Origin: an uncultured Flavobacteriales bacterium
GTDB taxonomy: Bacteria; Bacteroidota; Bacteroidia; Flavobacteriales_G; Salibacteraceae
NCBI GenBank assembly: GCA_905181855.1
Contig: CAJIZE010000015.1
Span: 1 to 64,000, forward strand
Reading direction: 5' to 3'
DNA: 64,000 nt
Part shown: positions 30,201 to 39,204 of the stretch, in pieces
How the letters are laid out: every line of letters starts with the position of its first letter
Position numbering within the stretch: the stretch's first letter is position 1
Notes under the pieces: model-generated
The model's database searches: none
Seen by the model: only the letters and a program-made list of their open reading frames with translations
What the model was told of the DNA's origin: nothing
Program-made: the position numbers and the translations under genes

Positions 30201-30591
30201 ATTTACCGTTTTCAGATAATCTTCTAGAGGTTTCTTTTACTACAGCAAAAGCCTCCGTATGAATGTCGGCAAGAATCGATTCAACCTGATCGTAAAGTTT
30301 TTTATCTAGCTCGTCAACCTGCTCATATATTTCTTCCTTTTTAAAAGGGCCAATATTATCAGCATTAGCCTCATCCTTTAACTTTTTAATCTCAGCTGTA
30401 ATCTCAGCCGTCCCATCTTCAATAGCCTTTTTAAAACTCGACGTTTTCTCTCTTAATCCATCATCGGTTAGTAAGGTTACATTGCTAAAATGATCATTCA
30501 TTTCAGCTACTAAAGGCCGTATTAAATCTATATCTTTATCAGACTTATTGCCAAATATCTTGTTCAATAAGTTGTTTACAAAATCAATCAT
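27205..30591 (-). CDS. secA: Preprotein translocase ATPase SecA
   Basis: SecA drives proteins through SecYEG. The 1128-residue protein is longer than E. coli SecA (901). The N-terminal motor has [14 protein letters not shown] (Walker A), NDYLARRD, the Walker B/DEAD-like [20 protein letters not shown], and then extra sequence at about 330-480, the large insertion usual in Bacteroidota. The second RecA fold has [12 protein letters not shown] and [18 protein letters not shown]. The scaffold and wing regions follow ([27 protein letters not shown]). The C-terminus lacks the zinc-binding cysteines and ends [10 protein letters not shown] after a basic linker. A TAnnTTTG box is 22 bases upstream. Confidence 0.98.
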   Translation of the reverse strand: [1128 protein letters not shown]

Positions 30592-30613
30592 TTGTTGTGC
30601 GTAATTTGGGGTG

Positions 30614-30621
30614 CAAAAATA
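30614..30621 (-). promoter_or_regulatory. Candidate -7 box of secA
   Basis: On the minus strand this is TATTTTTG, 22 bases before the secA ATG. I find no TTG at the right distance upstream. Confidence 0.4.
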
Positions 30622-30757
30622 AGTTAATTTAAGGCACTAAGAGTGATATAATTAGCGTCGTTGGATTAGACTATTACCATTTAGTAAGCCAATCAGAAAT
30701 TACGTCAAAAAGTCAGAGGTTCTTTTCAGAAAAGCTGGAATTAATATTATTTAAAAA

Positions 30758-32164
30758 CTACTCCCCTTCCGAGTCTGGGTCGTGTTCATCAAATTCTTCT
30801 TCCTTTTCTTTTGCAGGTCGTTTCTTTTTCTTTTTAGAAGCACCAATTTCATCTAATTGCTTTAACCTTTCTTGTATTAAAAACTGTTCTGCTTCATCAA
30901 TCGGTATCTTCCTATCGTAATTAAAAGCCACAATAAAGGCATCTTCTACTCCTATAATTTGTATTTTATCTCTGTATTCTGCTGCATCGCCATAGCTTCT
31001 AAATGAGCCTATGCTTAAAACCGTAAAGTCGTTTACTTTGGTTTCTTTTATCTTGTCAATAATTAGATATTGCCTGGCCAAGTGTTCCGGAATCTGTTCT
31101 TTAAATGCTCCTATTTGAACTCTAAAATCAACCTTACCTGTTATTCTTCTATTGATTGACTCATCACCAATGGTTACAACTTCTTCAGAGTATTTATCTC
31201 CATTAATATCAACTATAAAAGCATCAGAATAATTGGCAGCTTTCACATATTCCAAAAGTTTCTCCGCCTGAGTTTTATATGAAAACCTTCCTATCACATA
31301 CCTAAAAACGCCGTTTTGATCAATGTAAACATCTACGTTTTTTAGATTAGGGAAATCTCTAGTAAATTTTGGTTCAATAAACGCTGCAACTTGAACACCA
31401 TACAATATCGAAGATGTTGAGTATTTAATGGTTTTAGTAACTACTCCTGTTTTTTCTCTGTCGACAGGAACCGGCTTATACGTATTTGTTTCTTTATCCT
31501 CTTCCACCATCATTAAACGATCCTTAAAAGGATTATTCTCTGGCTGATCAATAGTTTCAATCGCTTTAGGTTTACTATCAACTTTAGCAACCTCTTGACT
31601 TAGGCTTTCTACTGACTCAGTGTTCTCAATAGGTAATTCCGATAATTTTTCCACGACTTCTTCTTTTGTTGAGTCCTCTTTATCTCTCCAGTTTTTCGTT
31701 CCACATTCACGTAACCATTTCTGACCCTCAATCAAATACCATTCATCGTAATACGAATAGATTTCGTAAAATTTATTGAGTTTACTTTTAGCTTCATCAC
31801 ATTGCCCATCAAGACTGTAAGCAATTATTAAATAATAAAAAACATATTCAGAAACTCGTTTTTCGTTCAATGATGTTGGGTCGTATTCTTCAGAATAACT
31901 TCGTGAAGCTTTCTCTAATAAACCAATAGCTCGATCAATATTTTTTTCTTGCTTAACGTAACAATATCCAAGTAAATAGGCAATATTCGAATTGCCTTTA
32001 TCAACTTTTAACAACTCTTCTAAAATTGGAATTGCCAAATCTTCCTTGTGGTTTGCCAAGTGCAGTTTTACTTGTTTAAATTCTTCAAGAAACTTCTGAG
32101 CTTGCGCTTGAGCTGAGTTAAATGAAACAATAATCGCAAAAAGGGCTATGAATAGTCTAGTCAA
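30758..32164 (-). CDS. TPR and SPOR-domain exported protein
   Basis: A 468-residue exported protein. A signal peptide (LFIALFAIIVSFNSAQAQAQ) is followed by TPR-like helices at about 25-150 (LPIL-type NSNIAYLLGYCYVKQEKNIDRAIGLL region), an acidic linker, and two SPOR-like repeats at about 250-325 (ILYGVQVAAFIEPKF) and 345-425 (DFRVQIGAFKEQIPE). It ends in a lysine-rich then acidic tail. SPOR domains bind septal peptidoglycan stripped of stem peptides, so a division-site role is likely. The start is a TTG; no ATG exists before the signal peptide. Only 3 bases separate this start from the divergent ATG at 32168. Confidence 0.85.
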   Translation of the reverse strand: MTRLFIALFAIIVSFNSAQAQAQKFLEEFKQVKLHLANHKEDLAIPILEELLKVDKGNSNIAYLLGYCYVKQEKNIDRAIGLLEKASRSYSEEYDPTSLNEKRVSEYVFYYLIIAYSLDGQCDEAKSKLNKFYEIYSYYDEWYLIEGQKWLRECGTKNWRDKEDSTKEEVVEKLSELPIENTESVESLSQEVAKVDSKPKAIETIDQPENNPFKDRLMMVEEDKETNTYKPVPVDREKTGVVTKTIKYSTSSILYGVQVAAFIEPKFTRDFPNLKNVDVYIDQNGVFRYVIGRFSYKTQAEKLLEYVKAANYSDAFIVDINGDKYSEEVVTIGDESINRRITGKVDFRVQIGAFKEQIPEHLARQYLIIDKIKETKVNDFTVLSIGSFRSYGDAAEYRDKIQIIGVEDAFIVAFNYDRKIPIDEAEQFLIQERLKQLDEIGASKKKKKRPAKEKEEEFDEHDPDSEGE

Positions 32165-32167
32165 AGT

Positions 32168-32692
32168 ATGAATGTTTTTCGGAATCTAAATTACCTATTG
32201 TGTTTCCACCAAAATGAACAGCTTTGCATACTTTTAAACACAACTTTTTTAAAAGCTTTGGAAGCCTATTTTGGATTGTTTTTTTCTGCTCTTATAGCAG
32301 CAACAGTAGTGCCAATGAGTGCTGATGTTGTTTTATTCGGGTTGTTGGAATTAGGCTACAATCCGTTTTGGTTAATCATAGTTGCTACTTTAGGGAATAC
32401 TATTGGCGGGTTATCCTCTTACCTGCTTGGGTATTTGGCAAAATGGAAATGGATTACTAAATATTTAGGTGTTAAAAAAGAAAAAGTTTATTCTTTAAAA
32501 ACCAAGGTTTATAAATATGGATTTTTGCTCGCAGGTTTTGTTTGGGTGCCCCTTATTGGCGATTTGTTTGCAGTCGCTTTAGGTGTTTTCAGAAGCAAGT
32601 GGTTGCCAGTTTTAGTATTTATGACCATTGGAAAGGCTGCTCGCTTTGTTTTGATTTACTATTTAAGCACTTTGGTTGAAACTTGTTTGTAG
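32168..32692 (+). CDS. YqaA/DedA-like small membrane protein
   Basis: A membrane protein of the SNARE-associated (DedA) superfamily, YqaA branch. Signature segments are SALIAATVVPMSADVVLFGLLE, TLGNTIGGLSSYLLGYLAKWK, GFVWVPLIGDLFAVALGVF and GKAARFVLIYYL, about four membrane-embedded helices. DedA relatives are implicated in lipid-carrier flipping; for YqaA itself the role is not known to me. The start is uncertain: the ATG at 32168 gives 174 residues with about 27 non-homologous at the N-terminus, while a TTG at 32258 gives 144, close to E. coli YqaA (142) and leaving room for promoters between the divergent genes. Confidence 0.8.
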   Translation: MNVFRNLNYLLCFHQNEQLCILLNTTFLKALEAYFGLFFSALIAATVVPMSADVVLFGLLELGYNPFWLIIVATLGNTIGGLSSYLLGYLAKWKWITKYLGVKKEKVYSLKTKVYKYGFLLAGFVWVPLIGDLFAVALGVFRSKWLPVLVFMTIGKAARFVLIYYLSTLVETCL

Positions 32693-32770
32693 ATTCTTTT
32701 CATGATTGAGGAAAAGAAAATTATTTATTGTATTTCGATAACGAAAGTGGAAATAACATAATTTACAACA

Positions 32771-32800
32771 TTGTGTCTCGGGATTTCGACAATCTCAGCC
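32771..32800. repeat. Possible degenerate dispersed intergenic element
   Basis: TCTCGGGATTTCGACAATCTCAG (within this span) resembles the CTTCGACAAGCTCAG-type motif scattered in many bacterial genomes. It lies in the 135-base gap between the convergent yqaA-like gene and mfd, the usual place for such elements. Only one copy is seen here. Confidence 0.2.
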
Positions 32801-32827
32801 ACCATAGAATGGAAACCAATGGCAATT

Positions 32828-35800
32828 CTATTCACTTTTAACTAGCCCACTAGAAGCTATTCTACTCAAATGATAAATAGCTTTTTGAACTGAACTAACT
32901 TCTCTGAACACTACTCTTAAAAGTTCGCCTTTTTGTTTCATCTCCATTAAGCGAGGGTTGATTTTTATGTAATCAAGTATCGACATAAAAACAGGTGATT
33001 CAGCAAAATTCGCATTGGCAACCGCAGGGAAATGGCAAAACATTCTGCCCATTTTAAGTACAATTTTATCGAAACCTAACTCTTTACCCAACCATCTTAA
33101 ACGCATGGTTTCTAATAATGCCAGGGCTTGTTTAGGTAACTCGCCAAATCGATCAATTAAATCTTTTTCAAACTCCAACAACTTGGCTTCCGTTTCAATA
33201 TCAGATAAGGTGCGGTAAAGGCTTAAACGTTCCTCAATATTATCAACGTAGTCGTCGGGCAACATAATTGCTAAATCAGTATCTACTTGGCAATCATTAA
33301 CAAAGCCAGTTGGTTCTTCTTCTTCACCAGCAAACAAATCTTTAAATTCGTTTTCCTTTAATTCTTTAAGGGCTTCATTTAAAATTTTCTGATAGGTTTC
33401 CAAACCAATATCAGCCATAAAGCCACTTTGCTCTCCTCCTAAAAGATTTCCAGCACCACGAATATCCAAATCACGCATAGCGATGTTAAAACCAGAACCC
33501 AAATCCGAAAATTCTTCCAATGCCCGAAGTCTTCTTCTTGAATCTGGAGGTAAGGTTGCTAGTGGAGGACATATCAAATGACAAAACGCTTTCCGGTTGG
33601 AACGCCCCACTCTACCTCTCATCTGATGTAAATCACTTAACCCAAAATTTTGTGCGTTGTTGATGATAATGGTGTTTGCGTTTGGAATATCTAAGCCTGA
33701 TTCAATGATGGTTGTTGAAACCAATACATCAAACTCATGCTCAATAAATTCCATCATTATTTCTTCGAGCTGCTTGCCTTCCATTTGTCCATGAGCTGCT
33801 TTTACTCGAACTTCAGGACATAGTTTCTTTATTAAGTTGGCAACTTCCTGAATGTTTTGAATTCTATTGTGCACAAAAAACACTTGTCCTTCTCTACTTA
33901 TTTCATAGTAAACGGCATCACGAATGGTTTCTTCGTTAAATGATTTTATTTCAGTTTGAACGGGGTGTCGATTTGGTGGCGGCGTGTTAATTATACTTAA
34001 ATCGCGCGCTTTCATTAGCGAAAACTGTAGCGTTCGAGGAATAGGGGTTGCAGTAAGAGTTAAAGTATCAATATTTGCTTTTATCGTTTTAAGCTTGTCT
34101 TTAACACCAACACCGAATTTTTGTTCTTCATCAATAATCATCAAGCCCAAATCTTTAAACTTAATATCTTTACCTACAATTCTGTGCGTTCCAATCAATA
34201 CATCTATCTCACCTGACTCAAGTTTTTTCTTAGTCTCAGTTTGTTGTTTTGCCGTTTTAAAACGGTTTATGTAATCTACCGTAATAGGAAACTCTTTTAA
34301 TCTATCTCTAAATGTTTTGTAATGCTGCAATGCCAAAATAGTTGTTGGTACTAATACTGCAACCTGTTTTCCGTCAGTAGCAGCTTTAAATGCCGCGCGA
34401 ATAGCAATTTCAGTTTTCCCAAAACCAACATCACCACAAACCAACCGATCCATCGGGATTTCCTTTTCCATATCAAATTTAACATCCGAAGTAGCAGTCA
34501 TTTGATCAGGAGTATCTTCATAAATAAAGGAACCTTCCAGTTCATGCTGCAAATAAGTATCAGGATTAAATTGAAACCCTTTTTGGGACTTCCGTTGGGC
34601 ATATAGTTTTATTAAATCGTAGGCAATCGCTTTTACTTGTTTTTTGGCCTTTGTTTTAAGGTTGCTCCAAGCTTTGGTTCCTAGTTTGTTTACCGATGGG
34701 TGCGTACCTTCTTTGCCTGTAAATTTTGCTATGCGGTGCAGTGAGTGAATACTTACATAAAGCAAGTCCCCGTCTTTATAGATAATTCGCAAAGCTTCTT
34801 GTTGCTTTCCGTTTGCATCGATTTTTTCCAATCCATCGAAACGCCCAACACCATGATCAATATGAGTTACAAAGTCTCCTTTTTGCAGGTTGGTAAGCTC
34901 TTTAATTGTTAGTGTTTGCTTTGTTTTAGCAAACCCTTCTTTAAGCCTAAATCTATGGTATCTATCAAAAATTTGATGATCTGTGTAAACCAATACTTTC
35001 AATTGATTGTCGACATAACCTCGATGCAAATTGGTTAACAATGTGGTATAAACAAGGTCCTTTTCTATGTCGTCAAATATGCGATGGATACGATCTATTT
35101 GCTTAGCTGAATTAGCGACTAAAACCAATTGATACCCTTGCTTTTGATAGTTGTGTAAGTCTTCACTTAACAGATCAAAATTCTTATTAAAACTAGGTTG
35201 AGGGTTTTGGCTAAACACAAAATGATTGCTTGTCTTAATCTGATTTTTACCAGATATATCAAAGACAGGATGTATTTCTATTTGTTGGATAAAATTATCG
35301 GCATGAACGTAAAGCTCTTTTGGTGGTAGATGAATTTCTTTAGTGCTTAGTTTATTAAAAGCTTCTTCAGCTTTACTAAACTCAAGTTCGATTTTTTGCT
35401 TGGTTAATTCGAAATCTTTTATCCAAATAGCCGTACTTGGGGTAAGAAATTCCATAAACGACTCGCGTTGCTCTTTAAGCATACTTGTTTGCACATTCGG
35501 CAAAATGCTAACCTTGGCATGCGGCGCTAACGACAATTGAGATGACGGATCAAAAGTTCTTATTGAATCAACTTCATCTCCAAAAAACTCTATTCTGTAC
35601 GGCGTCTCATTAGCAAAAGAAAACACATCAACTATACCCCCTCTAATTGAAAATTGCCCAGGCTGATAAACAAAATCAACTCGTTCAAATTCAAGATCTA
35701 TCAATAAATCAAGAATGAAATCAATCGAGTATTCTTCTCCTTTTTTAATCTCTAATGTGTGCTTTCGAAGTAATTTTTTAGTTACTACTTTTTCAACTAT

Positions 35801-36190
35801 CGCTTCAGGATAGGTTACTACAATACATTTAGATTTTCGTTTACTAAGCAGTTCTAAAGTTTCTGCTCTTAGTAAAATATTTGTATTATCGGTTTGGTTG
35901 TCCTGATAAGGGAATCGATACGAGGATGGAAAAAATAAAACGTTTTTCTCTCCCATTAAGCTTTGCAAATCGTTGAATTGATATGCTGCCGATTCTTTGT
36001 CAGGAAGTACTATCAGATTAAATCCGTCGGTCTGCTTAACAATTGAATTTATAACAAACGACTCACCTGAACCACGCAAGCCTTCTAACGATAACTTTGG
36101 GTTTTTATCGTTCCTTGATTTAATTAAAATTTCCTGTATTCCTTTTAGCTCGTCATACGACGCAACTAATTCTGAAAGTGTAATCGACAT
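32828..36190 (-). CDS. mfd: Transcription-repair coupling factor
   Basis: Mfd displaces RNA polymerase stalled at lesions and recruits UvrA. The 1120-residue protein has the UvrB-like N-terminal part (RGGIVDVFSFANETPYRIEFFGDEVDSIRTFD at about 185-215), the RNA-polymerase-interaction domain (LQKGDFVTHIDHGVGRFDGL at about 440), a RecG-like translocase with Walker A GDVGFGKTEIAIRAAF, DEEQKFGV box, TLTATPIPRTL, and Walker-type helicase motifs IIESGLDIPNANT and QMRGRVGRS. The C-terminal TRCF domain is present. It has its own -7 box 5 bases before the start, despite fbp upstream on the same strand. Confidence 0.98.
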   Translation of the reverse strand: MSITLSELVASYDELKGIQEILIKSRNDKNPKLSLEGLRGSGESFVINSIVKQTDGFNLIVLPDKESAAYQFNDLQSLMGEKNVLFFPSSYRFPYQDNQTDNTNILLRAETLELLSKRKSKCIVVTYPEAIVEKVVTKKLLRKHTLEIKKGEEYSIDFILDLLIDLEFERVDFVYQPGQFSIRGGIVDVFSFANETPYRIEFFGDEVDSIRTFDPSSQLSLAPHAKVSILPNVQTSMLKEQRESFMEFLTPSTAIWIKDFELTKQKIELEFSKAEEAFNKLSTKEIHLPPKELYVHADNFIQQIEIHPVFDISGKNQIKTSNHFVFSQNPQPSFNKNFDLLSEDLHNYQKQGYQLVLVANSAKQIDRIHRIFDDIEKDLVYTTLLTNLHRGYVDNQLKVLVYTDHQIFDRYHRFRLKEGFAKTKQTLTIKELTNLQKGDFVTHIDHGVGRFDGLEKIDANGKQQEALRIIYKDGDLLYVSIHSLHRIAKFTGKEGTHPSVNKLGTKAWSNLKTKAKKQVKAIAYDLIKLYAQRKSQKGFQFNPDTYLQHELEGSFIYEDTPDQMTATSDVKFDMEKEIPMDRLVCGDVGFGKTEIAIRAAFKAATDGKQVAVLVPTTILALQHYKTFRDRLKEFPITVDYINRFKTAKQQTETKKKLESGEIDVLIGTHRIVGKDIKFKDLGLMIIDEEQKFGVGVKDKLKTIKANIDTLTLTATPIPRTLQFSLMKARDLSIINTPPPNRHPVQTEIKSFNEETIRDAVYYEISREGQVFFVHNRIQNIQEVANLIKKLCPEVRVKAAHGQMEGKQLEEIMMEFIEHEFDVLVSTTIIESGLDIPNANTIIINNAQNFGLSDLHQMRGRVGRSNRKAFCHLICPPLATLPPDSRRRLRALEEFSDLGSGFNIAMRDLDIRGAGNLLGGEQSGFMADIGLETYQKILNEALKELKENEFKDLFAGEEEEPTGFVNDCQVDTDLAIMLPDDYVDNIEERLSLYRTLSDIETEAKLLEFEKDLIDRFGELPKQALALLETMRLRWLGKELGFDKIVLKMGRMFCHFPAVANANFAESPVFMSILDYIKINPRLMEMKQKGELLRVVFREVSSVQKAIYHLSRIASSGLVKSE

Positions 36191-36195
36191 TCGGA

Positions 36196-36203
36196 CAAAT
36201 GTA
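36196..36203 (-). promoter_or_regulatory. -7 box abutting the mfd start
   Basis: Read on the minus strand this is TACATTTG, a full TAnnTTTG match, separated from the mfd ATG by 5 bases. Used as a promoter it would give a leaderless or nearly leaderless mRNA. No -33 TTG is evident. Confidence 0.4.
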
Positions 36204-36237
36204 ATGGTCTGATTTAAAAACAGCGATTAGATATTCA

Positions 36238-36256
36238 AATAAGATAACATCTTATT
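36238..36256. repeat. Hairpin between fbp and mfd
   Basis: AATAAGAT-AAC-ATCTTATT is a perfect 8-bp stem with a 3-base loop located 10 bases after the fbp stop. It has no T tract on the fbp-sense strand, so it may be a weak terminator or processing site. Confidence 0.4.
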
Positions 36257-36265
36257 AAAAGGCCT

Positions 36266-37273
36266 CTAACCAAATTCAGCAACAAACTCATGCGCTTTTT
36301 CAACCATTTTTTTTGAGCCAATAAACAGAGGAACTCTTTGGTGCAAATCGGTAGCCGGAATATCTAAAATAGCTCTTTTGCCATCTGTAGCAATACCACC
36401 TGCTTGTTCCATTAAAAAAGCCATTGGGTTGCATTCGTAAAGTAGCCTTAATTTACCATCTGGTGCTTTTGTGCTGTTCGGATAAATGTAAATACCACCT
36501 TTTATTAAGTTTCGATGAAAATCGGCTACCAAAGAGCCTATGTATCTGCCTGTGTAAGGTCTATGTGTTTCTATATCTTCCTCTTGACAATACTTTATAT
36601 ACTTCTTAACGCCATCAGGAAAATGAATGTAGTTCCCTTCATTTATAGAATAAATATTTCCCGTTTCTGGAATTATCATGTCAGGGTGAGAAAGATAGAA
36701 TACGCCAATCGATGGATCATAAGTAAAGCCATTTACGCCGCCGCCAGTAGTATAAACTAACATTGTTGATGAACCATAAATAACATAACCTGCTGCAACT
36801 TGCTTACGACCTTCTTGTAAAAAGTCTCCTAAAACTGCCGGTGTGCCTATTTGCGATACTCTTCTGTAAACGCTAAAAATGGTTCCTATGGAAACATTTA
36901 CATCAATATTTGATGAACCATCAAGTGGATCCATCAACAAAACATACTTACCGCTTTTAGAGTGCTCACTTTCAAAAGCTACAAAATCATCTTGTTCTTC
37001 AGATCCAATTCCACAAATATCTCCTCTTACACGAAGCGCTTCCATAAACTTTTCATCTGCAAAAACATCTAGCTTTTGTTGAGTTTCGCCTTGAATGTTT
37101 TCAACTCCGGTTTCTCCAATAATGTCGGCCAAGCCAGCCTTATTTACCTCTCTATTTACAATTCTAGAAGCCAACCGAATAGCTCCAAAAATTCGAGAAA
37201 GTTCACCGGTAGCGTATTGGTAATCACTTTGTCTTTCAATTAAAAATTCACCTAAAGTTTTGATTCCACTCAT
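36266..37273 (-). CDS. fbp: Fructose-1,6-bisphosphatase class 1
   Basis: Gluconeogenic enzyme hydrolysing fructose 1,6-bisphosphate. The 335-residue protein has the metal-binding sequence [24 protein letters not shown] (about 112-135), the upstream GSEEQD acidic site, and substrate-site segments [23 protein letters not shown] and [17 protein letters not shown]. Length and motifs are typical. It is followed by GNAT and aspartate kinase genes on the opposite strand, a neighbourhood I recall from flavobacteria. A TATATTTG box lies 19 bases upstream. Confidence 0.97.
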   Translation of the reverse strand: MSGIKTLGEFLIERQSDYQYATGELSRIFGAIRLASRIVNREVNKAGLADIIGETGVENIQGETQQKLDVFADEKFMEALRVRGDICGIGSEEQDDFVAFESEHSKSGKYVLLMDPLDGSSNIDVNVSIGTIFSVYRRVSQIGTPAVLGDFLQEGRKQVAAGYVIYGSSTMLVYTTGGGVNGFTYDPSIGVFYLSHPDMIIPETGNIYSINEGNYIHFPDGVKKYIKYCQEEDIETHRPYTGRYIGSLVADFHRNLIKGGIYIYPNSTKAPDGKLRLLYECNPMAFLMEQAGGIATDGKRAILDIPATDLHQRVPLFIGSKKMVEKAHEFVAEFG

Positions 37274-37292
37274 ACACTCGTTTTAAGGTGAG

Positions 37293-37300
37293 CAAATATA
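37293..37300 (-). promoter_or_regulatory. Candidate -7 box of fbp
   Basis: TATATTTG on the minus strand, 19 bases before the ATG. A TTTG at 37314-37317 is only 13 bases away, too close for the usual -33 element. Confidence 0.4.
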
Positions 37301-37383
37301 AAAACCTTAGTTGCAAAGTGACTGATGGACTGAGTTAATTGTAAACAACTATTTAACTTCGTGCAAACTGTAAAAAATGAACT

Positions 37384-37827
37384 ATGGTAAGAAAAGGGAC
37401 TAAAAAAGACATACCAGCGTTGTTGGCACTTATTACTGAATTAGCCATCTATGAAAAATCTCCCAACGAGGTTGTTGTAACAAAGGAAATTTTACTTTCG
37501 GATGGGTTTGGCAAGGACAAAATATTCGACTTTTTTGTGTACGAAACCAAAAATGGAATTTTAGGTATTGCACTTTATTACACGAAGTATTCTACTTGGA
37601 AAGGGAAGTGCATTTACCTTGAAGACATTGTTGTATCACAACAGCACAGACAAAAAGGAGTAGGCTCAAAACTATTTGATGCTGTACTTGAAGTTGCAAA
37701 AAACAAAAAAGTGAAACGCATGGAGTGGCAGGTATTAGACTGGAACGAACCTGCCATCAAATTTTACAAGAAATACAATGCCATATTAGACGAAGAATGG
37801 ATCAATGGAAAATTTGAGTTCAAATAA
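37384..37827 (+). CDS. GNAT acetyltransferase (diamine/thialysine N-acetyltransferase-like)
   Basis: A 147-residue GNAT-fold enzyme. It resembles spermidine/spermine and thialysine N-acetyltransferases throughout: LITELAIYEKSPNEV near the N-terminus, LSDGFGKDKIFDFFV, YYTKYSTWKGKCIYLEDIVV, the acetyl-CoA loop QQHRQKGVGSKL and VLDWNEPAIKFYKKYNA. The substrate is probably a small amine or lysine analogue. A near-perfect hairpin with one bulge (37827-37855, AACCATTA arms) begins at its stop codon but lacks a T tract. Confidence 0.85.
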   Translation: MVRKGTKKDIPALLALITELAIYEKSPNEVVVTKEILLSDGFGKDKIFDFFVYETKNGILGIALYYTKYSTWKGKCIYLEDIVVSQQHRQKGVGSKLFDAVLEVAKNKKVKRMEWQVLDWNEPAIKFYKKYNAILDEEWINGKFEFK

Positions 37828-37929
37828 ACCATTATTGTTCAAACAATTAATGGTTAGAAACATATCTTGAAATGTAAATAGAATGACCGAATAATGTTTT
37901 CCTTTCGAGCTACGAACAAATATAAATAA

Positions 37930-39204
37930 ATGAAAGTTTTCAAGTTTGGTGGAGCATCCATAAAAGATGCTGAAGCAGTAAAAAATGTTGGTGAAATAAT
38001 AACAGGTTACCCCGACCAGAAAATTCTTATTGTAATTTCTGCAGTCGGAAAATCAACGAATAAATTAGAAGAAATAACTCAACTATATATTGATTCAAAT
38101 TCTGAATTAGCTAGCAAAATAGCAACATTAAAGAAAGAACATATAAATATAGTTGAATCATTATCTAACGATCATAAAACGGATGAGACCAAAATAATTT
38201 TCGAGCAGTTAAAAGTTGACATTGAAAAAATATTTGGGTATTTAGAAAAGCTTTTTTCAAATGAGGCTAATCAAGATTATGATATTATCTACGATCAAGT
38301 TGTACCTGTCGGAGAATTATTATCAACCAAAATAGTTTCAGCATATTTAAATTCAATAAACCTCTTAAATAGTTGGACAGATGCTCGAAAGTTGATACTC
38401 ACTGACAGCTCTTTTCGCAATGCTGAAGTTGATTGGCAATTAACCGAAATGTCGATTCAGAATTTAGAATGGGAGGAAAACTTGATAGTAACTCAAGGGT
38501 TTATTGGAGGCACCAAAGGAAATTTCATGACCACATTAGGCCGAGAAGGTTCCGATTATTCAGCAGCAATTTTTTCAAACCTATTAAATGCGGAATCATT
38601 AACGATTTGGAAAGATGTTGATGGCGTTCTTAATGCCGATCCTAAATTTTTTAATAATACAATTAAGCTAGATAATATCTCATATAAAGAAGCTATTGAA
38701 TTGGCTTATTTTGGTGCATCAGTTATTCATCCTAAAACAATAAAGCCTGTTCAAAATAAGAATATTCCTTTATGGGTAAAATCATTTATTAATGCTAACG
38801 AACCTGGTACGTTAATTAATGATAATACTGATAAAGACGATGAAATCACGAAATACATTTTTAAAAGCGATCAAGTATTAATGTCTTTCTCACCAAAAGA
38901 TTTTTCTTTTATTAAGGAGAAAAACATAAGTGAAATTTTTGATGCTCTGGCAGGCCAAAAATTGGAAGTAAGTACTATTCAGAATTCTGCTATCAATTTT
39001 TCAATTAGCGTTGATTACGATAAAAATAAAATTGAAAAGCTTCTACAAACGCTTCAAGAGAAGTACACCATAAAATACAACCAAGGATTAGAATTACTTA
39101 CTATAAGACATTTTGATGATGAAATATTGGCAAAACTCATTAATGGCCGACAGGTTTTTCTAGAACAAAAATCTCGAAATACAGTACGCGTTTTAATGTA
39201 TTAA
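37930..39204 (+). CDS. Aspartate kinase
   Basis: Catalyses aspartate phosphorylation, the entry to lysine (hence diaminopimelate), threonine and methionine. The 424-residue monofunctional enzyme starts MKVFKFGGASIKDAEAV (the KFGG nucleotide site), has TLGREGSDYSAAIFSNLL and the uridylate-kinase-like IWKDVDGVLNADPKF, then SVIHPKTIKPVQ. A divergent ACT-like regulatory region ends NTVRVLMY. It is the usual single-domain type of Bacteroidota. The reading frame closes directly before a gene remnant (39204). Confidence 0.93.
   Translation: MKVFKFGGASIKDAEAVKNVGEIITGYPDQKILIVISAVGKSTNKLEEITQLYIDSNSELASKIATLKKEHINIVESLSNDHKTDETKIIFEQLKVDIEKIFGYLEKLFSNEANQDYDIIYDQVVPVGELLSTKIVSAYLNSINLLNSWTDARKLILTDSSFRNAEVDWQLTEMSIQNLEWEENLIVTQGFIGGTKGNFMTTLGREGSDYSAAIFSNLLNAESLTIWKDVDGVLNADPKFFNNTIKLDNISYKEAIELAYFGASVIHPKTIKPVQNKNIPLWVKSFINANEPGTLINDNTDKDDEITKYIFKSDQVLMSFSPKDFSFIKEKNISEIFDALAGQKLEVSTIQNSAINFSISVDYDKNKIEKLLQTLQEKYTIKYNQGLELLTIRHFDDEILAKLINGRQVFLEQKSRNTVRVLMY

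Noticed and set aside
30592-30757. Small gene or RNA between secA and the SPOR gene
   Set aside because: All frames are short, the hairpins are weak (CTTTTC-A-GAAAAG) and no family is recognisable; only the secA promoter box stands out.
37827-37855. Rho-independent terminator after the GNAT gene
   Set aside because: The hairpin is bulged and no T tract follows, so it is noted only within the gene entry.
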